NCBI RefSeq assembly: GCF_002288925.2
Contig: NW_022098000.1
Span: 3,000,234-3,064,233 of the forward strand
Reading direction: 5' to 3'
Length of the DNA: 64,000 bases
From: Delphinapterus leucas
Lineage: Eukaryota > Chordata > Mammalia > Artiodactyla > Monodontidae
Position 1 is the stretch's first letter. Each line of letters begins with the position of its first letter. The notes below the pieces were generated by a model. That model saw only the letters and a program-made list of their open reading frames with translations. It did not search any database and was not told the DNA's origin. Shown piece by piece: positions 22,922 through 35,722 of the stretch. Both the position numbers and the translations under genes were made by a program.

Positions 22922-24110
22922 GCATGCAAAGCAAAATGTGTTCAAAGCAATTTCATATTCATTTACCCACACTTTTATTGTACCCCATTATTTGAAATTA
23001 AAGACTGCATAGGAGATGAGAATAAAAAGAGATTAAAAGTTTTCAAAAGTTATCCTCAGATAAAATATTCTTTTAAAAGTTCCTCACCCTAAAAGAGCGA
23101 CTTTTGCCCCAGGGCAAAGACCAGGAATTTCAGTTGCCACAGTCTTATAGACTCTATCTTTTCTGCCAGTGGGTTCCCTACTTCCTTGACAGCATATTTC
23201 CAGCAATAAGAATTTTCTGAGCAAACTCTTCCAATGTGTTTATCAGATATTTTTTGCATATATTATCATTAGCTAATTTCTCAAGGTTCAATATAATCTT
23301 AGTGTCAGATTTACACTTAACAACATTGGTGTAGGAATATATACTTATTTCAAATAGTCTTGACAAGTTTTTGGTCCAAATCTTGTCAAATCTGATGAGA
23401 CCCTCCCTGGTTTAACTCATGATGTGGCTGGGGGGGGGGGGCTTGTTCTAGCAGTGTCTTCTCTGCTTTTTTCTTCTTTGTTTCTTGCATTCTAAGTGTC
23501 TTAAATCCATAGTTTATTTGCAGGGATCTGTTTAAGCCACATTTTGTAAAGATTGTTTTGTTAAAAAGAGATGATAAAATCTGTTCATTCACCCAGCTTG
23601 ACACAGATAAAGTGCAGTCTACCACACATGCTGCGAGAACCACTGTGTCCACCTGTCACCTGGGGACACAGACACAGAGGATGCTGTGGGTGCCACCATA
23701 GGGCACATGTTACTGTTGGTCTGTAGTATGTCCATGGAGGTTGATTTCCTCCCCCTCCTCTTAGGTGAAATGTAAATATAAACAGACATCTTGTTTTCAT
23801 GCCACATCCGAACTTAGAGATCACTGTTCTACACTCTTTCTTTCTCCTCTGCTCCCAGTTATGTGAGAACACACACACACCTGTGCCAGCAGTTATATGT
23901 GATTATCTCCCTGCTTAGGTGTTCTCTGAAAATTTGAATTTAGTTCTGGCCCTTGTTACCTCTCACTTGTGCTACTACAGGACTGCCTGTTTATCGCTTC
24001 ACTTTCAATGTCTTCTCCAGATGTCAGGCTGGAGGAATTGGTCCCATGGGGAGGGACAGGCCTTTCGATAATGAAGGACCAAAAGAAAGGGTGGTTAAGG
24101 TGGGAAAAGA
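22922..24110. other. Intergenic, nothing recognised
   Basis: No gene or named repeat is seen. There is a G9-10 run near 23,430 and a short CA run near 23,875. The small open frames show no family signature. Confidence 0.5.
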
Positions 24111-24165
24111 GATACCCTTTAAACTTATACAGTTCTGTACATCAGTTATATCACAATAAAGCTGG
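24111..24165 (+). repeat. Possible old L1 3'-tail fragment
   Basis: TTTAAACTTATACAGTTCTG..CAGTTATATCACAATAAAGCTGG resembles the last 50 bp of older mammalian L1 3' UTRs. Confidence 0.45.
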
Positions 24166-24690
24166 AAGAGAAGAAAAGATGGAAAAAGAGAAGTTAAGGG
24201 AGTTACATTACCTAACTGCACTGACTTATTTCTCTCAGCAAATTAGAAGCCAGGGTGTCCTTCCTGGAGTTAAGGAAAAGGTCATAGGTTATGGTGTTTG
24301 AGTTGAGCCGAAAAGGTTTGAAATAGCTGAGACCAGGGGTCTGTAGTTACCCTGACCTACAGAGTGCAGCTGGGTGTAGGAACAGAGGGGGCAGAAGGTT
24401 AATTGAAAGTTAAGAGCTGAAATCAAGAGGTTTACAGACAAGCAAGAACTGAAAGAATTCAGCACCACCAAACCAGCTTTACAAGGAATGCTAAAGGAAC
24501 TTCTCCAGGCAGAAAAGAAACGGCCACAACTAGAAACGAGGAAATTACACAATGGGAAAGCTCACTGGTAAAGGCAAACCTACAGTAAAGGTGGGAAATC
24601 ATCCACACACAAATATATCAAAACCAGTAATTTTGAGAGTACAACTGCAGGATATTTGAAATCATTTGAAATTAAGAGATGAGCAAGTTA

Positions 24691-25014
24691 GGGAGCTTCC
24701 CTGGTGGTGCAGTGGTTAAGAATCTGCCTGCCAATGCAGGGGACCCAGGTTCAAGCCCTGGTCTGGGAAGATCTCACATGCTGCGGAGCAACTAAACCCA
24801 TGCACCACAACTATTGAGCCTGCGCTCTAGAGCCCGTGAGCTACAACTACTGAAGCCCGCATGCCTAGAGCCCGTGCTGTGCAACAAGAGAAAACACAGC
24901 AATGAGAAGCCCGTGCACCACAATGAAGAGTAGCCTCCGCTCACCACAACTATAGAAAGCCCATGCGCAGCAGCGAAGACCCAACACAGCCAAAAATAAA
25001 TAAATAAATTTTTA
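24691..25014 (+). mobile_element. CHR-1-like SINE, plus strand, inside L1 copy A
   Basis: The head GGGAGCTTCCCTGGTGGTGC is followed by AGTGGTTAAGAATCTGCCTG and a tail of AAATAAATAAATAAAT. Imperfect duplications (AGATGAGCAAGTTA / AGATGAATAAATTA) flank it. It is the only clearly plus-strand SINE in the window and splits L1 copy A, so it inserted later. Confidence 0.88.
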
Positions 25015-26848
25015 AAAAGATGAATAAATTAAAACAGTCATATACATATAGATTGCTATACCAAAACCTCATGGTAACTGCAAACCAAAAATCTATAACA
25101 GATATAAACACAAAAAAGGAAAAGGAATCCAAACACAGCACTAATGATAGTCATCAAATCACAAGAGAACAAATGTGAAAAGGAAGAAAAAAGACCTAAA
25201 AAACAAATCCAAAACAATTAATATGACAATAAGAACATATGTATCAATAATTACCTTAAATGTAAATGGATTCAATGCTGCAAACAAAAGACAGACTGGC
25301 TAAATGGATACAAAAACAAGACCCTATATATTCTATCAAACATTTGGAAAAGAGTTAACACTTATCCTTCTGAAATTATTCCAAAAAATTGCAGAAGGAA
25401 CACTTCCATACTCTTTCTAAAAGGCCACCATTACCCTGATACCAAAACCAGACAAAGATACCACAAAAAAAGAAAATTACAGGCCAATAACACTGATGAA
25501 CATAGACGCAAAAATCCTCAATAAAATACTGGCAAGCCAAACCCAACAATACATTAAAAGGATCATACACCATGATCAAGTGGGATTTATCCCAGGGATG
25601 CAAAGATTTTTCAATATCCATACATCAATCAATGTGCTACACCACAATAACAAATTGAAGTATACAAACCATTTGATCATCTCAATAGATGCAGAAAAAG
25701 CTTTTGATAAAATTTGACATACATTTATGATAAAAACTCTCCAGAAAGTGGGCATAGAGAGAACATACTCGACATTATAAAGACCATATACTACAAACCC
25801 ACAGCTTACATTATACTCAATGGTGAAAAGGTGAAAACATTTCCTTTAAGATCAGGAACAGGACAAGACTGTCCACTCACACCACTTTTATTCAACATAG
25901 TTTTGGAAGTCCTAGCCACAGCAATCAGAGAAGATAAAGAAATAAAAGGAACCCAAATTGGAAAAGAAGAAGTAAAACTGTCACTGTCTGCAGATGACAT
26001 GATACTATTTATAGAAAATCCTAAAGACACTACCAGAAAGCTACTAGAACTCATCAATGAATTTGGTAAAGTTGCAGGATACAAAATTAATACACAAATC
26101 TCTTGCAATTCTATACAATAAAAACAAAAGATCGGAAAGAGAAATTAAGGAAACAATCTCATTTACCATTTCATCAAAAAGAATAAAATGCCTAGGAGGC
26201 AAAAAATCTGTACCTACCTAAGGAGGCAAAAAATCTGTACTCTGCACACTATAAAATGCTGATGAAAGAAATCAAATGTGATACAAACAGATGGAAAGAT
26301 ATACTGTGTTCTTGGATTGGAAGAATCAATATTGTCAAAATGACTATACTATCCAAGGCAATCTATAGATTCAATGCAATCTCTATCAAATTACCAATGG
26401 CATTTTTCACAGAATTAGAATAAAAAAGTTTTAGATTTATATGGAAACCCAAAAGACCTCGTATAGCCAAAGCAATCTTGAGAAAGAAAAACAGAGCTGG
26501 AGGAATCAGGCCCTGACTTCAGACTATACTGCAATGCTACAGTAATCAAAACAGTATAGTACTGGCACAAAAACAGAAATATAGATTAATGGAAGAGGAT
26601 AGAAAGCCCAGAAATGAACCAACATACCTATTGCCAATTAATCTACAACAAAGGAGGCAATAATATACAATGGAGCAAAGACAGTCTCTTCAAAAAGTGT
26701 GCGCTGGGAAAACTGGACAGCTACATGTAAAAGAATGAAATTAGAATATTCTCTAACTTAATTCACAAAAATAAACTCAAATTGGAGTAAAGATTTAAAT
26801 GTAAACCTGATACTATAAAACTCCTAGAGGAAAACATAGGCAAACACT

Positions 26849-27210
26849 TTTTTTTTTTTCTAATAAGGAAGGTGGGGAGTTCTCCTCCACCTTTTTTTTA
26901 AATAAATAAATTTATTTATTTATTTTTTGCTGCATTGGGTCTTCGTTGCTGTGCACAGGCTTTCTCTAGTTGTGGTGAGTGGGGGCTACTCTTTGTTGTG
27001 GTGCATGGGCTTCTCATTGCAGTGGCCTCTCTTTGCAGAGCATGGGTTCTAGTCATGTGGGCTTCAGTAGTTGCAGTACGCAGGCTCAGTAGTTGTGGTG
27101 CACGGGCTTAGTTGCTCTGCAGCATGTGGGATCTTCCCAGACCAGAATTCAAACCCATGTCCCCTGCATTGGCAGGCAGATTCTTAACAACTGTGCCACC
27201 AGGGAAGCCC
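26849..27210 (-). mobile_element. CHR-1-like SINE, minus strand, inside L1 copy A
   Basis: A perfect 10-bp duplication, GGCAAACACT, flanks it (26,839-26,848 and 27,211-27,220). It has a poly(T) start, a TTTATTTATTTATTTTTTGC block and the end CCACCAGGGAAGCCC. It interrupts ORF2 of L1 copy A, whose sequence resumes at once with CTTTGACACAAATCGCAGC. Confidence 0.92.
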
Positions 27211-28701
27211 GGCAAACACTCTTTGACACAAATCGCAGCAATATCTTTTTGGATCCATCCCCCAGAGTAATGGAAACAAAAACAAAGATAAACAAATGAG
27301 ACCTAATTAAACTTAAAATCTTTTGCACAGCAAAGCAAACCATAAAAAGAAAAGAAAACCTACAGAATGGGAGAAAATTTTTGCAAACGGTGCAACCAAC
27401 AAGGGATTAACTTCCAAAATACCTAAACAGCTCATATACCTCAATATCAAAATAAAAAACAAAAAAACAACCCAATAAAACAATGGGCAGAATGTCTATA
27501 TAGACATTTCTCCAAAGAAGACACACAGATGGCCAACAGGCACATGAGAAAATGCTCAACATCACTAATTATTAGAGAAATGTAAATCAAAACTACAATG
27601 AGGTATCACCCCACACCAGTCAGAATGCCCATCATCAAAATGGCCACAAATAATAAATGCTGAAGAGGGTGTGGAGAAAAAGGAACCCTCCTATACTGTT
27701 AGTAGGAATGTAAATTGGTAGAGCTACTATGGATAACAGTATAGAGTATCCTTTAAAAACTAAATATAGAGCTACCATATGATCCTGCAATCCCACTCCA
27801 GGACATGTATCCAGAGAAAACCATAATTTGAAAGGATACATGCACCCCATTTTTCATTGCAGCACTATTTACAATAGCCAAGACATGGAAGCAATCTAAG
27901 TGTCCATCGACAGATGAATGGATAAGGAAGATGTGGTACATATATACAGTGGAATACCACTCAGCCATAAAAAATAATTAAATAATGCCATTTGTAGAAA
28001 CATGGTTGGACCTAGAGATTATCACACTAAGTGAAGTAAGCCATACAAAGTAAGACAAATCTCATATGATATCCCTTATATGTGGAATCTAAAAAATAAA
28101 AAAAATACAAATGAACTTATTTCCAAAACAGAAAAAGACTCACAGAATAGGAAACAAAATTTTGGTTACCAAAGGGGAAGAGGGAGGGGAGGAATAAAAT
28201 AGGAGGTTGGGATTAACATATACACACGACTATATATAAAACAGATAACCAACTAGGACCTACTGTATAGCACAGAGAACTATACTCAATATTTTGTAAT
28301 AACCTATGAGGAAGAAGAATCTAAAAAAGTATATATAGATATAGATATATATAGATATAAAGCTGAATCTCTGTACTGTACACATGAAACATGATATTGC
28401 AAATCAATTATACCTCAATTAAAAAAAAAAGAACTTTACCCAAAAGAAAACTCCAGTACCAGTTGTATTCTTTGGTGAATTCTAGCATTTAAAGGAAAAA
28501 AAAAATTTACAAAAATCCTTCTAGAAAATAGAAAAGGAAGAAACACTTCACAATTCATTCTATGAGGCATCACATTGATACCAAAGTCAAAGGCATTATA
28601 AGAAAAGAAAACTTTCAGTATTCCTTATGAATGTAGACACAACAATCCTTTAAAAATTAGCAAATTAAATACAGCAGTATATGATAAGAAAAATACATCA
28701 T

Positions 28702-29078
28702 GACAGTTATGGACTGAATTGTTTTCCCCCCAAATTCATAGGTTGAAGCCCTAACCCCCAATGTAACTGTAGTTGGAGATAAGGCCTTTAAAGAGATAAC
28801 TAAGGTTAAATGATATCATAAAGATTGAGCCCTAGAGACATGAAAGATCTCTCTCTCTCTCTCTCTCTCTCTCTGCACATGCACAGAGGAGAGACCATGT
28901 GAGGATTCAGCAAGAAGGACCATCTGCAAGCCAAGAAGAAAGGTCTCACCAGAAACCAACCCTACTAGCATCTTGATCTTGGACTATAGACTCCAAAATG
29001 TGAGGAAATAAATTTCTGTTCTTTAAACCATCCAGTCTGTGCTATTCTGTTATGCCAGTCCTAGAAGACTAATACAAT
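28702..29078 (+). mobile_element. MaLR (MST-like) solo LTR
   Basis: TATGGACTGAATTGTTTTCC, TTGAAGCCCTAACCCCCAAT, CAAGAAGAAAGGTCTCACCA and the end AGAAGACTAATACA match the MST group of mammalian apparent LTR retrotransposons. A (CT)n run lies inside. No internal viral coding sequence is present. It inserted into the older L1. Confidence 0.8.
28848..28874. repeat. (CT)n microsatellite within LTR
   Basis: A perfect run of CT dinucleotides has expanded from the TCTCTCTCT found in this LTR family. Confidence 0.9.
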
Positions 29079-29880
29079 GACCAAATAGAGTTTATCCCAG
29101 GAAAGTAAGGTTGGACTAACATTAGAAAACTAAGCACTTTTTTTCACTATATTAACCAACTAAAAAGAAAAATTGTATGATAACCTCAACAGATGCAGAA
29201 AAACCATTTGACAATCTTCAAAAATCACTCATGAGAACAAACGTTTCAGCAAAGCAGGAGTGGAAAAGAACTTTCTCAACCTGATAAAGAACAGCTAACA
29301 TTATACTTAATGGTGAAAGATTGATTGCTTTCCCTCTAAGGTCATAAATGAGGCAAAGATGTTCTCTCTCACCACTCCCATTCGATATCTTACTGGAAGC
29401 TAAGTCCAGTACAAAAGGGTAGTAAAAGAATAAAAGATGTATAGATTGGCAAAGAGGAATGAAATTATTTTAATTCTCAGGTGACAACATTGTCCACATA
29501 GAATATCCTATGGAATTTACAAAAAAGCTACAGGTGACTTTAGCAAGGTCCCTGTATATAAAGTAAATATAGAAAAATCAGTTGTATTTCTACATACTAG
29601 TAGTAGCTGTTGGAAACTGAAAAACAATACAAATTATAATAGCAAAAAACCAAAGTACTTAGGGATACATTTAACAAAACGTACAAAAATTGTACACAAA
29701 CTACAGAACATTGAGAAAAATGTAAAACAAAAAGTGGAGAGATGCTATATTTATGGATCAGAAGAGTTAATGTTGTTAAGATGTCAATTATCCTCCAATT
29801 AATCTGCAAATCTAATATAATCTCAAGCCAAATTCCAGCAAATTTTCTTTTGAGGAAATTGATAAGACTTTCTTAAAAAA

Positions 29881-31500
29881 AAAAAGAGTTAGGAGCTGGG
29901 GTTTTTTCAGTCAGGCTCAACGGGAAGAGCAAGGGATTGAAGCAGTGGGAAGAAGCAGAGGGGGTAGGATGGAATCAAGCTTTAGGGTACCCAGAGAAAA
30001 GGGTTTGGGAGGAAGGCACACTGTGGATAGGTGTTTGGATCAGGTTGGTGGAAGGCTAGAGCATTAGGGCTGAGAGCACAGGAAAAGATGTATGACCAAG
30101 AGGGACATATTTTGGGGCATTGTCTAAGGGTTGCAAGAATGTGAATTTTGGTGGCCTCAGCATTTCATTAAAAATTAGTCTCAGCTGTTCCAAGTTTGTT
30201 GATTTTTATCGTGCTTGTAGTTGAATCTCCATGAAGAAAGCAATAATAGTCATCTCATAGGGTGGGGGAGTGTGGAAGGGCCTGCATTTCAGCTGGGATT
30301 GGCTGTCCTTCAAAGCTCCAATGAGGCTGAAGTGTGTGCTTGGCTTTACAAGAAGACAGAAATCTCAGGAAAATGGTTCGTTGATATATGCCTATTAGAT
30401 CTGGCTGTGGGCATGACTTAAAAATGGATTACCATAAAAACTACATTTCTGAAAGAAGGATTAAGTAGGTAGAAAAATGTACATGGTTATGTTTTTGATT
30501 CCTAGTGTAGAAAAGTTTGTTTCAAAAGTAACCAGTCAGTGGACGTGGGATCTGGTCACCAACTGAGTCACAAAATACCTGCTTGAGAGCTGACCAGTGA
30601 ATTCGGAGGAACAGAATCGGTTTGAAGCAATGTCTTGAGATATAAAGCATAAACTTTACAATGCCATATCTGATCATGGATTAATTTAGAATTCTTTCTC
30701 CTGGGTAACCTTTTGCTTTTTTAGGTTCTTGATTATGCCCAGATTGATTTTTTAAAGTCGGTTTTGGTTTATAAAGCTCTTCACGTGAATATATATCTTA
30801 TATGAGGTTCCCAGCCAGTCACTGAAATAGTAGATAAGTACTATTTGAATTTTACGGATAATTTAAACAAAGCTAGAGAGGCTGTTGTTTCTCCAGGCTC
30901 ACACAGCTAAAAATGACCCAGTAGATAAATATTTTCCTGCCGAGACCAGTAATCATCCCACTACACCTCACCATTACACCAGGGCCTCTGTGCTCCTAAG
31001 ATGGTGACTTCATAAGGAAGGCATGGTCATGAACTCTTGGGAACCACACCACATCTGCATTTTCCAGAGACGCAAGCTTCACCTTGAGATAGGTTTAGAC
31101 TTTTCTCTGGAGTGCTGGAAATGTCTTGGGTTCCATAGCTAGATTAATTTTACATTGTTTCATGTCTCATCAAATTATCTCCTTCCAAAAACGTAGTGAC
31201 CTTTTAAAATTGGTTCACTGAGTAAGATGGTCTGCTTCGAGGCAGCTAATATTTAACACTATTTTCTCTCTGACCATCAAAAGATGTGTCATGAGTTCCC
31301 CTGGGAAGTGGCTTCATCAGTTAGCTATCAAAGAGTCCTGACTCCTCTTGCTGTCAGATAGGTATCCCGAATGACTTAATGCAAATGAAACTTTTGAATA
31401 TTCTACTTTTTGCTTAAGTTCATTGGTAATATATGTGGATAAATGTTGGAACTCTTCGCTGACTATGTCATGGTGTAGTGTTTTCAAAAATTTATTTTAT
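29881..31500. other. Intergenic, nothing recognised
   Basis: I see no coding exon, RNA or named repeat. The small open frame at 30,221-30,421 has no family features. Confidence 0.5.
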
Positions 31501-31640
31501 AGGGAGGGTGGGAGGGAGGGAGACGCAAGAGGGAAGAGATATGGGAACTTATGTATATGTATAACTGATTCACTTTGTTATAAAGCAGAAACTAACACAC
31601 CATTGTAAAGCAATTATACCCCAATAAAGATGTTAAAAAA
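31501..31640 (+). mobile_element. Very short L1 3'-UTR insertion
   Basis: GGGAGGGTGGGAGGGAGGGAG, CTGATTCACTTTGTTATAAAG and CACACCATTGTAAAGCAATT form the last 140 bp of the young L1 type. Near-identical flanks (AAAATTTATTTTATAG / AAAATTTTTATTTTAGA) suggest a target duplication. Confidence 0.85.
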
Positions 31641-31830
31641 TTTTTATTTTAGATGTGGAGGCATATATAATGCGACCTAACCAAAAAAGTTTTAATAAAA
31701 GTATACAAGGAAGGATGTACATTTTTCCTGCTTCATTTTTGGTTAGTTTGACTACAGGGCTTTATAAGGTGGTCCAAGGCATTTACCTTGATCCTATCAC
31801 TCAAATATATTTCAAATCATATTAGTTCTT

Positions 31831-32165
31831 TTTTTTTTTTTAAAGATTTAATTTTATTTATTTTTGGCTGCACTGGGTCTTCATTGCTGCACTCGGGCTT
31901 TCTCTAGTTGCGGTGAGTGGGGGCTACTCTTCCTTGCGATGTCTTCTCTTGTTGCGGAGCACCGGCTCTAGGCACACGGGCTTCAGTAGTTGTGGCTCAT
32001 GGACTCAGTAGTTGTGGGTCACAGTCTCTAGATCACAGGCTCAGTAGTTGTGGCTCATGGGCTTACTTGCTCCGTGGCATGTGGGATCTTCCTGGACCAG
32101 GGCTCGAGCCTGTCTCTCCTGCACTGGCAGGTGGATTCTTATCCACTGTGCCACCAGGGAAGTCC
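31831..32165 (-). mobile_element. CHR-1-like SINE, minus strand
   Basis: A poly(T) start and TTTGGCTGCACTGGGTCTTC are followed by the end CCACTGTGCCACCAGGGAAG. The flanks TTAGTTCTTTT and TTAGTACTTTCT look like a diverged duplication. Confidence 0.88.
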
Positions 32166-32675
32166 TGTTAGTACTTTCTTTAGTGTGTATTCTTTTGTGT
32201 GTATTCTTTTGCTTACTCTTACTCTCACACACCTCTGAAAATGTATCTTTTAAGTATCAGTGTCAGAATAATTTGTTTTTTGTCAAACCATGTTTGAAAT
32301 GTAGTTAATTCAGTGAAGAACTTTTATTTAGGACATTCCTTTGATTTATATTGACTGCATTTGGGGAGTAGGATACTTTATACATTCAATGATACATTTT
32401 ATTATCAACTTCTGATTATAATTTTACACTTGTTAGTTACAGAAAGTGTAGTAAATACATAAAAGTACAAAGAGTAAATAAAATCACCTATCATCCCAAT
32501 ACTTGGAATAAATCACTGATAAATTTGAGGGGTGATCATTATTTTGAATTTCTGATGTCATACTGTATTTCCATTTTGGTATCTCTAATTACATATTTAA
32601 AATTAAAAAGGCCAAAGGCATTGCAAGTTATCCAGTTATTTTAGTCTTTAAAACTGGAAATAGGGTGATACTTGT
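32166..32675. other. Intergenic, nothing recognised
   Basis: AT-rich sequence without a gene or a named repeat. Confidence 0.5.
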
Positions 32676-33165
32676 ATTGCTTTTTATTGCTGGACAACAG
32701 TTGCCTGAGAACTCAGTGATTTCAAACAACTTATTTCGCAGTTTGTGTGAACAAGAATTCAGGCAAACTCGTCTGTGTCCTCTGCTTCAAGGTCGCTTAC
32801 AAGGCTGCAGTCAAAGTTCCAGCTGGGGCCACAGTCATCTGTGTCTCATTTCATTTGAGGCAGGATTTATTTTCCAGTTCACTCCTTGGTTGGTTGGTTG
32901 TCAAGATTCCATTCCTCATGGGTTGTTGGACTAAGGGCCTCAGTTCCTTGCTAGCTGTTGGCTGGAGGCCACCCTCATTTCCTTGCCACATGGGCCCCTC
33001 CAGCATGGCAGCTTGCATCATCAAAGTGGGCAAACCAAGGAGGCAATAGAGTCCAAAGTCACAGTCTTCCACAACCTAAGCTTAGAAATTATGTCCTATC
33101 ACTTTAGCCATATTTTCTTAGTCAGGAGCAAATCACAAGGTCCAGCCTACATTCAAGGGCAGGGG
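32676..33165 (-). mobile_element. MLT1-like MaLR LTR, minus strand
   Basis: CTGTGTCCTCTGCTTCAAGG, GGACTAAGGGCCTCAGTTCC, TTGGCTGGAGGCCACCCTC, CATGGCAGCTTGCATCATCA and AAATCACAAGGTCCAGCC run in the order of the reverse complement of an MLT1-type LTR. The subfamily is uncertain. L1 copy B follows immediately. Confidence 0.7.
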
Positions 33166-35722
33166 CCTGAACCAGGAAGAAATAGCAAATATGAACAGAC
33201 CAATCACAACTACTGAAATTGAAACTGTGATTTAAAAACTCCCACAGACTGAAGTCCAGGACCAGATGGCTTCACAGCCGAGTTCCATCACACGTTTAGA
33301 GAAGAGTTAACACCTATCCTTCTGAAACTCTTCCAAAATATTGCAGAGAAAGGAACATTCCCAAGTTCATTCTATGAGGCCACCATCACCCTAATACGAA
33401 AACCAGACAAAGATATAATGAGAAAAAGAAAATTACAGGCCAATATCACTGATGAACATAGACACAAAAGACTTCAACAAAATACCAACAAACCGAATCC
33501 AGCAACACATCAAAAGTATCATACGCCATGATCAAGTGAGATTTTTCCCAGGGATGGAGGGATTCTTCAATATATGGAAATCAATGTGATACACCACATT
33601 AACAAACTGAAGAATAAAAACCATATGATCATCTCAATAGATCCAGAAAAAGCTTCTGACAAAATTCACCATCCATTTATGATAAAAAACAAAGAAACAA
33701 AAACAAAAAAAACCCCAACTCTCCAGAGAGAGAGTTTGGTAAAGCTGCACGATACAAAATTAATACACATAAATCTCTTGCATTCCTATACACTAACAAT
33801 GAAAGATCAGAAAGAGAAATTAAGGAAACCATCCCATTTACCATCGTAACAAAAAGAATAAAATACCTAGGAATAAACCTACCTAAGGAGTCAGAAGACC
33901 TGTACTCTGAAAACTATAAGATACTGTTAAAAGAAATCAAAGATGACACAAACAGATAGAGAGATATACTATGTTCTTGGATTGAAAGAATCAATAATGT
34001 GAAAATGACTGTACTACACAAAGCAATCTACAGATTTAATGCAATCCCTATCAAAATACCAATGACTTTTTTCACACAATTAGAACAAAAAACTTTACAA
34101 TTTGTATGGAAACACAAAAAACCCTGAATAGCCAAAGCATTCTTGAGAAAGAAAAACAGAGCTAGAGGGATCAGGCTCCTGGACTTCAGACTATACTACA
34201 AAGTTACAGTAATCAAAACAGTATGGTACTTGCACAAAAACAGAAATGTAGATCAATGGAACAGGATAAAAAGTCCAGAGATAAACCCACACTCATATGA
34301 TGACCTAATCTCTGACAAAAGAGGCAAGAATATACAATGGTGAAAAGACAGTCTCTTCAAAAACTGGTGCTGGGAAAACTGGACAGCTACATGTAAAAGA
34401 ATGAAATCAGAACATCCCCTAACACCATACACAAAAATAAACTCAAAATGGATTAAAAACCTAAATGTAAGGCTGGATACTTCTAAAATCTTAGAGGAAA
34501 ACATAGGCAGAACACTCTCTGGCATAAATTTCAGGAAGATCATTTTTGATCCACCTCCTAGAGTAATGAAAATAAAAACAAAAATAAACAAATGGGACCT
34601 AATTAAACTTAAAATCTTTTGCACAGTGAAGGAAACCATAAACAAAACAAAAAGACAAGCCTCAGGATGGGAGAAAATATTTGCAAATGAAGCAACTGAC
34701 AAGGGATTAATCTTCAAAATATACAAACAGCTCACTATCCAAAAAACAAAAAAAAAAACCCAGACATAAAATGGGCAGAAGATCTAAATAGACATTTCTC
34801 CAAAGAAGACATACAGATGGGAAAAAAGTATGTGAAAAGATGTTCAACATCACTATTAGAGAAATGCAAATAAAAACTACAGTGAGGTATCACCTCACAC
34901 CAGTCAGAATGGCCATCAACAAAAAAAATCTATAAACAATAAATGCTGGAGAGGGTGTGGAGAAAAGGGAACCCTCCTACACTGTTGGTGGAAATGTAAA
35001 TTGGTACAGCCACTATGGAGAACAGTATGGAGGGTCCTTAAAAAACTAAAAATAGAGCTACCATATGATCCAGCAATCCCATTCCTAGGCATATATGCCT
35101 GGAGAAAACCATGATTCAAAAAAGATACATGCACCACAATGTTCACTGCAGCACTATTCACAATAGCCAGGACATGGATGTAACCTAAATGTCCATCAAC
35201 AGAGGAATGGATAAAGAAGAGGTGGTACATATATACAATGGAATATTACTCAGACATAAAAATGAATGAAATAATGCCATTTGCAGCAACATGGATGGAC
35301 CTAGAGATTGTCATACCGAGTGAAGTAAGTCAAACACAGAAAGACAAGTAGCATATGATATCATTTATATGTGGAATCTAAAAAAATTGTACAAATGAAC
35401 TTATCTACAAAACAGAAGTAGAGTCACAGATGTAGAAAACAAACTTATAGTTACCAACAGGGAAGGGGGGAGGGACAAATTGGGAGATTGGCGTTGACAT
35501 ATATACACCACTATATATAAATAGGTAACTAACATGGACCTACTGTATAGCACAGCGAACTCTACTCAGTACTCTGTAATGACCTATATGGGAAAAGAAT
35601 CTAAAAAACAGTGGATATTTGTACATGTATAATTGATTCCTTTTGCTGTACACCTGAAACTAACACAACATTATAAATCAACTATACTCCAGTAAAAATT
35701 TTAAAAATAAAAAAATAAAAAT
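33166..35722 (+). mobile_element. L1 copy B with the RT active-site block deleted
   Basis: It starts within ORF2 (AACCAGGAAGAAATAGCAAA), runs through the RT fingers (ATCTCAATAGATCCAGAAAAAG), then jumps near 33,690-33,735 across an A-rich/AAAAAACCCC patch to GAGTTTGGTAAAGCTGCACG. That is downstream of the FADD block, so the RT catalytic core is absent. It continues to the 3' UTR and an A-rich end at 35,722. Stops interrupt the rest. Confidence 0.88.

Larger units (their letters stand above)
24431..28430 (+). mobile_element. L1 copy A, 5'-truncated, interrupted by two SINEs
   Basis: It starts inside the end of ORF1 (AATTCAGCACCACCAAACC..GGGAAAGCTCACTGGT), continues into the first part of ORF2 (endonuclease start near 25,230), and then skips to the reverse-transcriptase palm near 25,330, so most of the endonuclease is deleted. 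The RT core reads LSADDM at 25,984-26,001: both aspartates are present, but Ser replaces the usual aromatic residue. The late ORF2 region and 3' UTR end in AAAAAAAAAA at 28,421-28,430. Stops and frameshifts break ORF2, so it is not autonomous. Confidence 0.9.
28431..29880 (+). mobile_element. Older L1 ORF2 fragment split by an LTR
   Basis: Both sides of the LTR at 28,702-29,078 translate in pieces to degraded ORF2: ATTCATTCTATGAGGCATCA before, and GACCAAATAGAGTTTATCCC, ACAGATGCAGAAAAACCATT and AATGGTGAAAGATTGA after. Divergence is clearly greater than in copies A-H, so it is an older subfamily. Confidence 0.75.
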
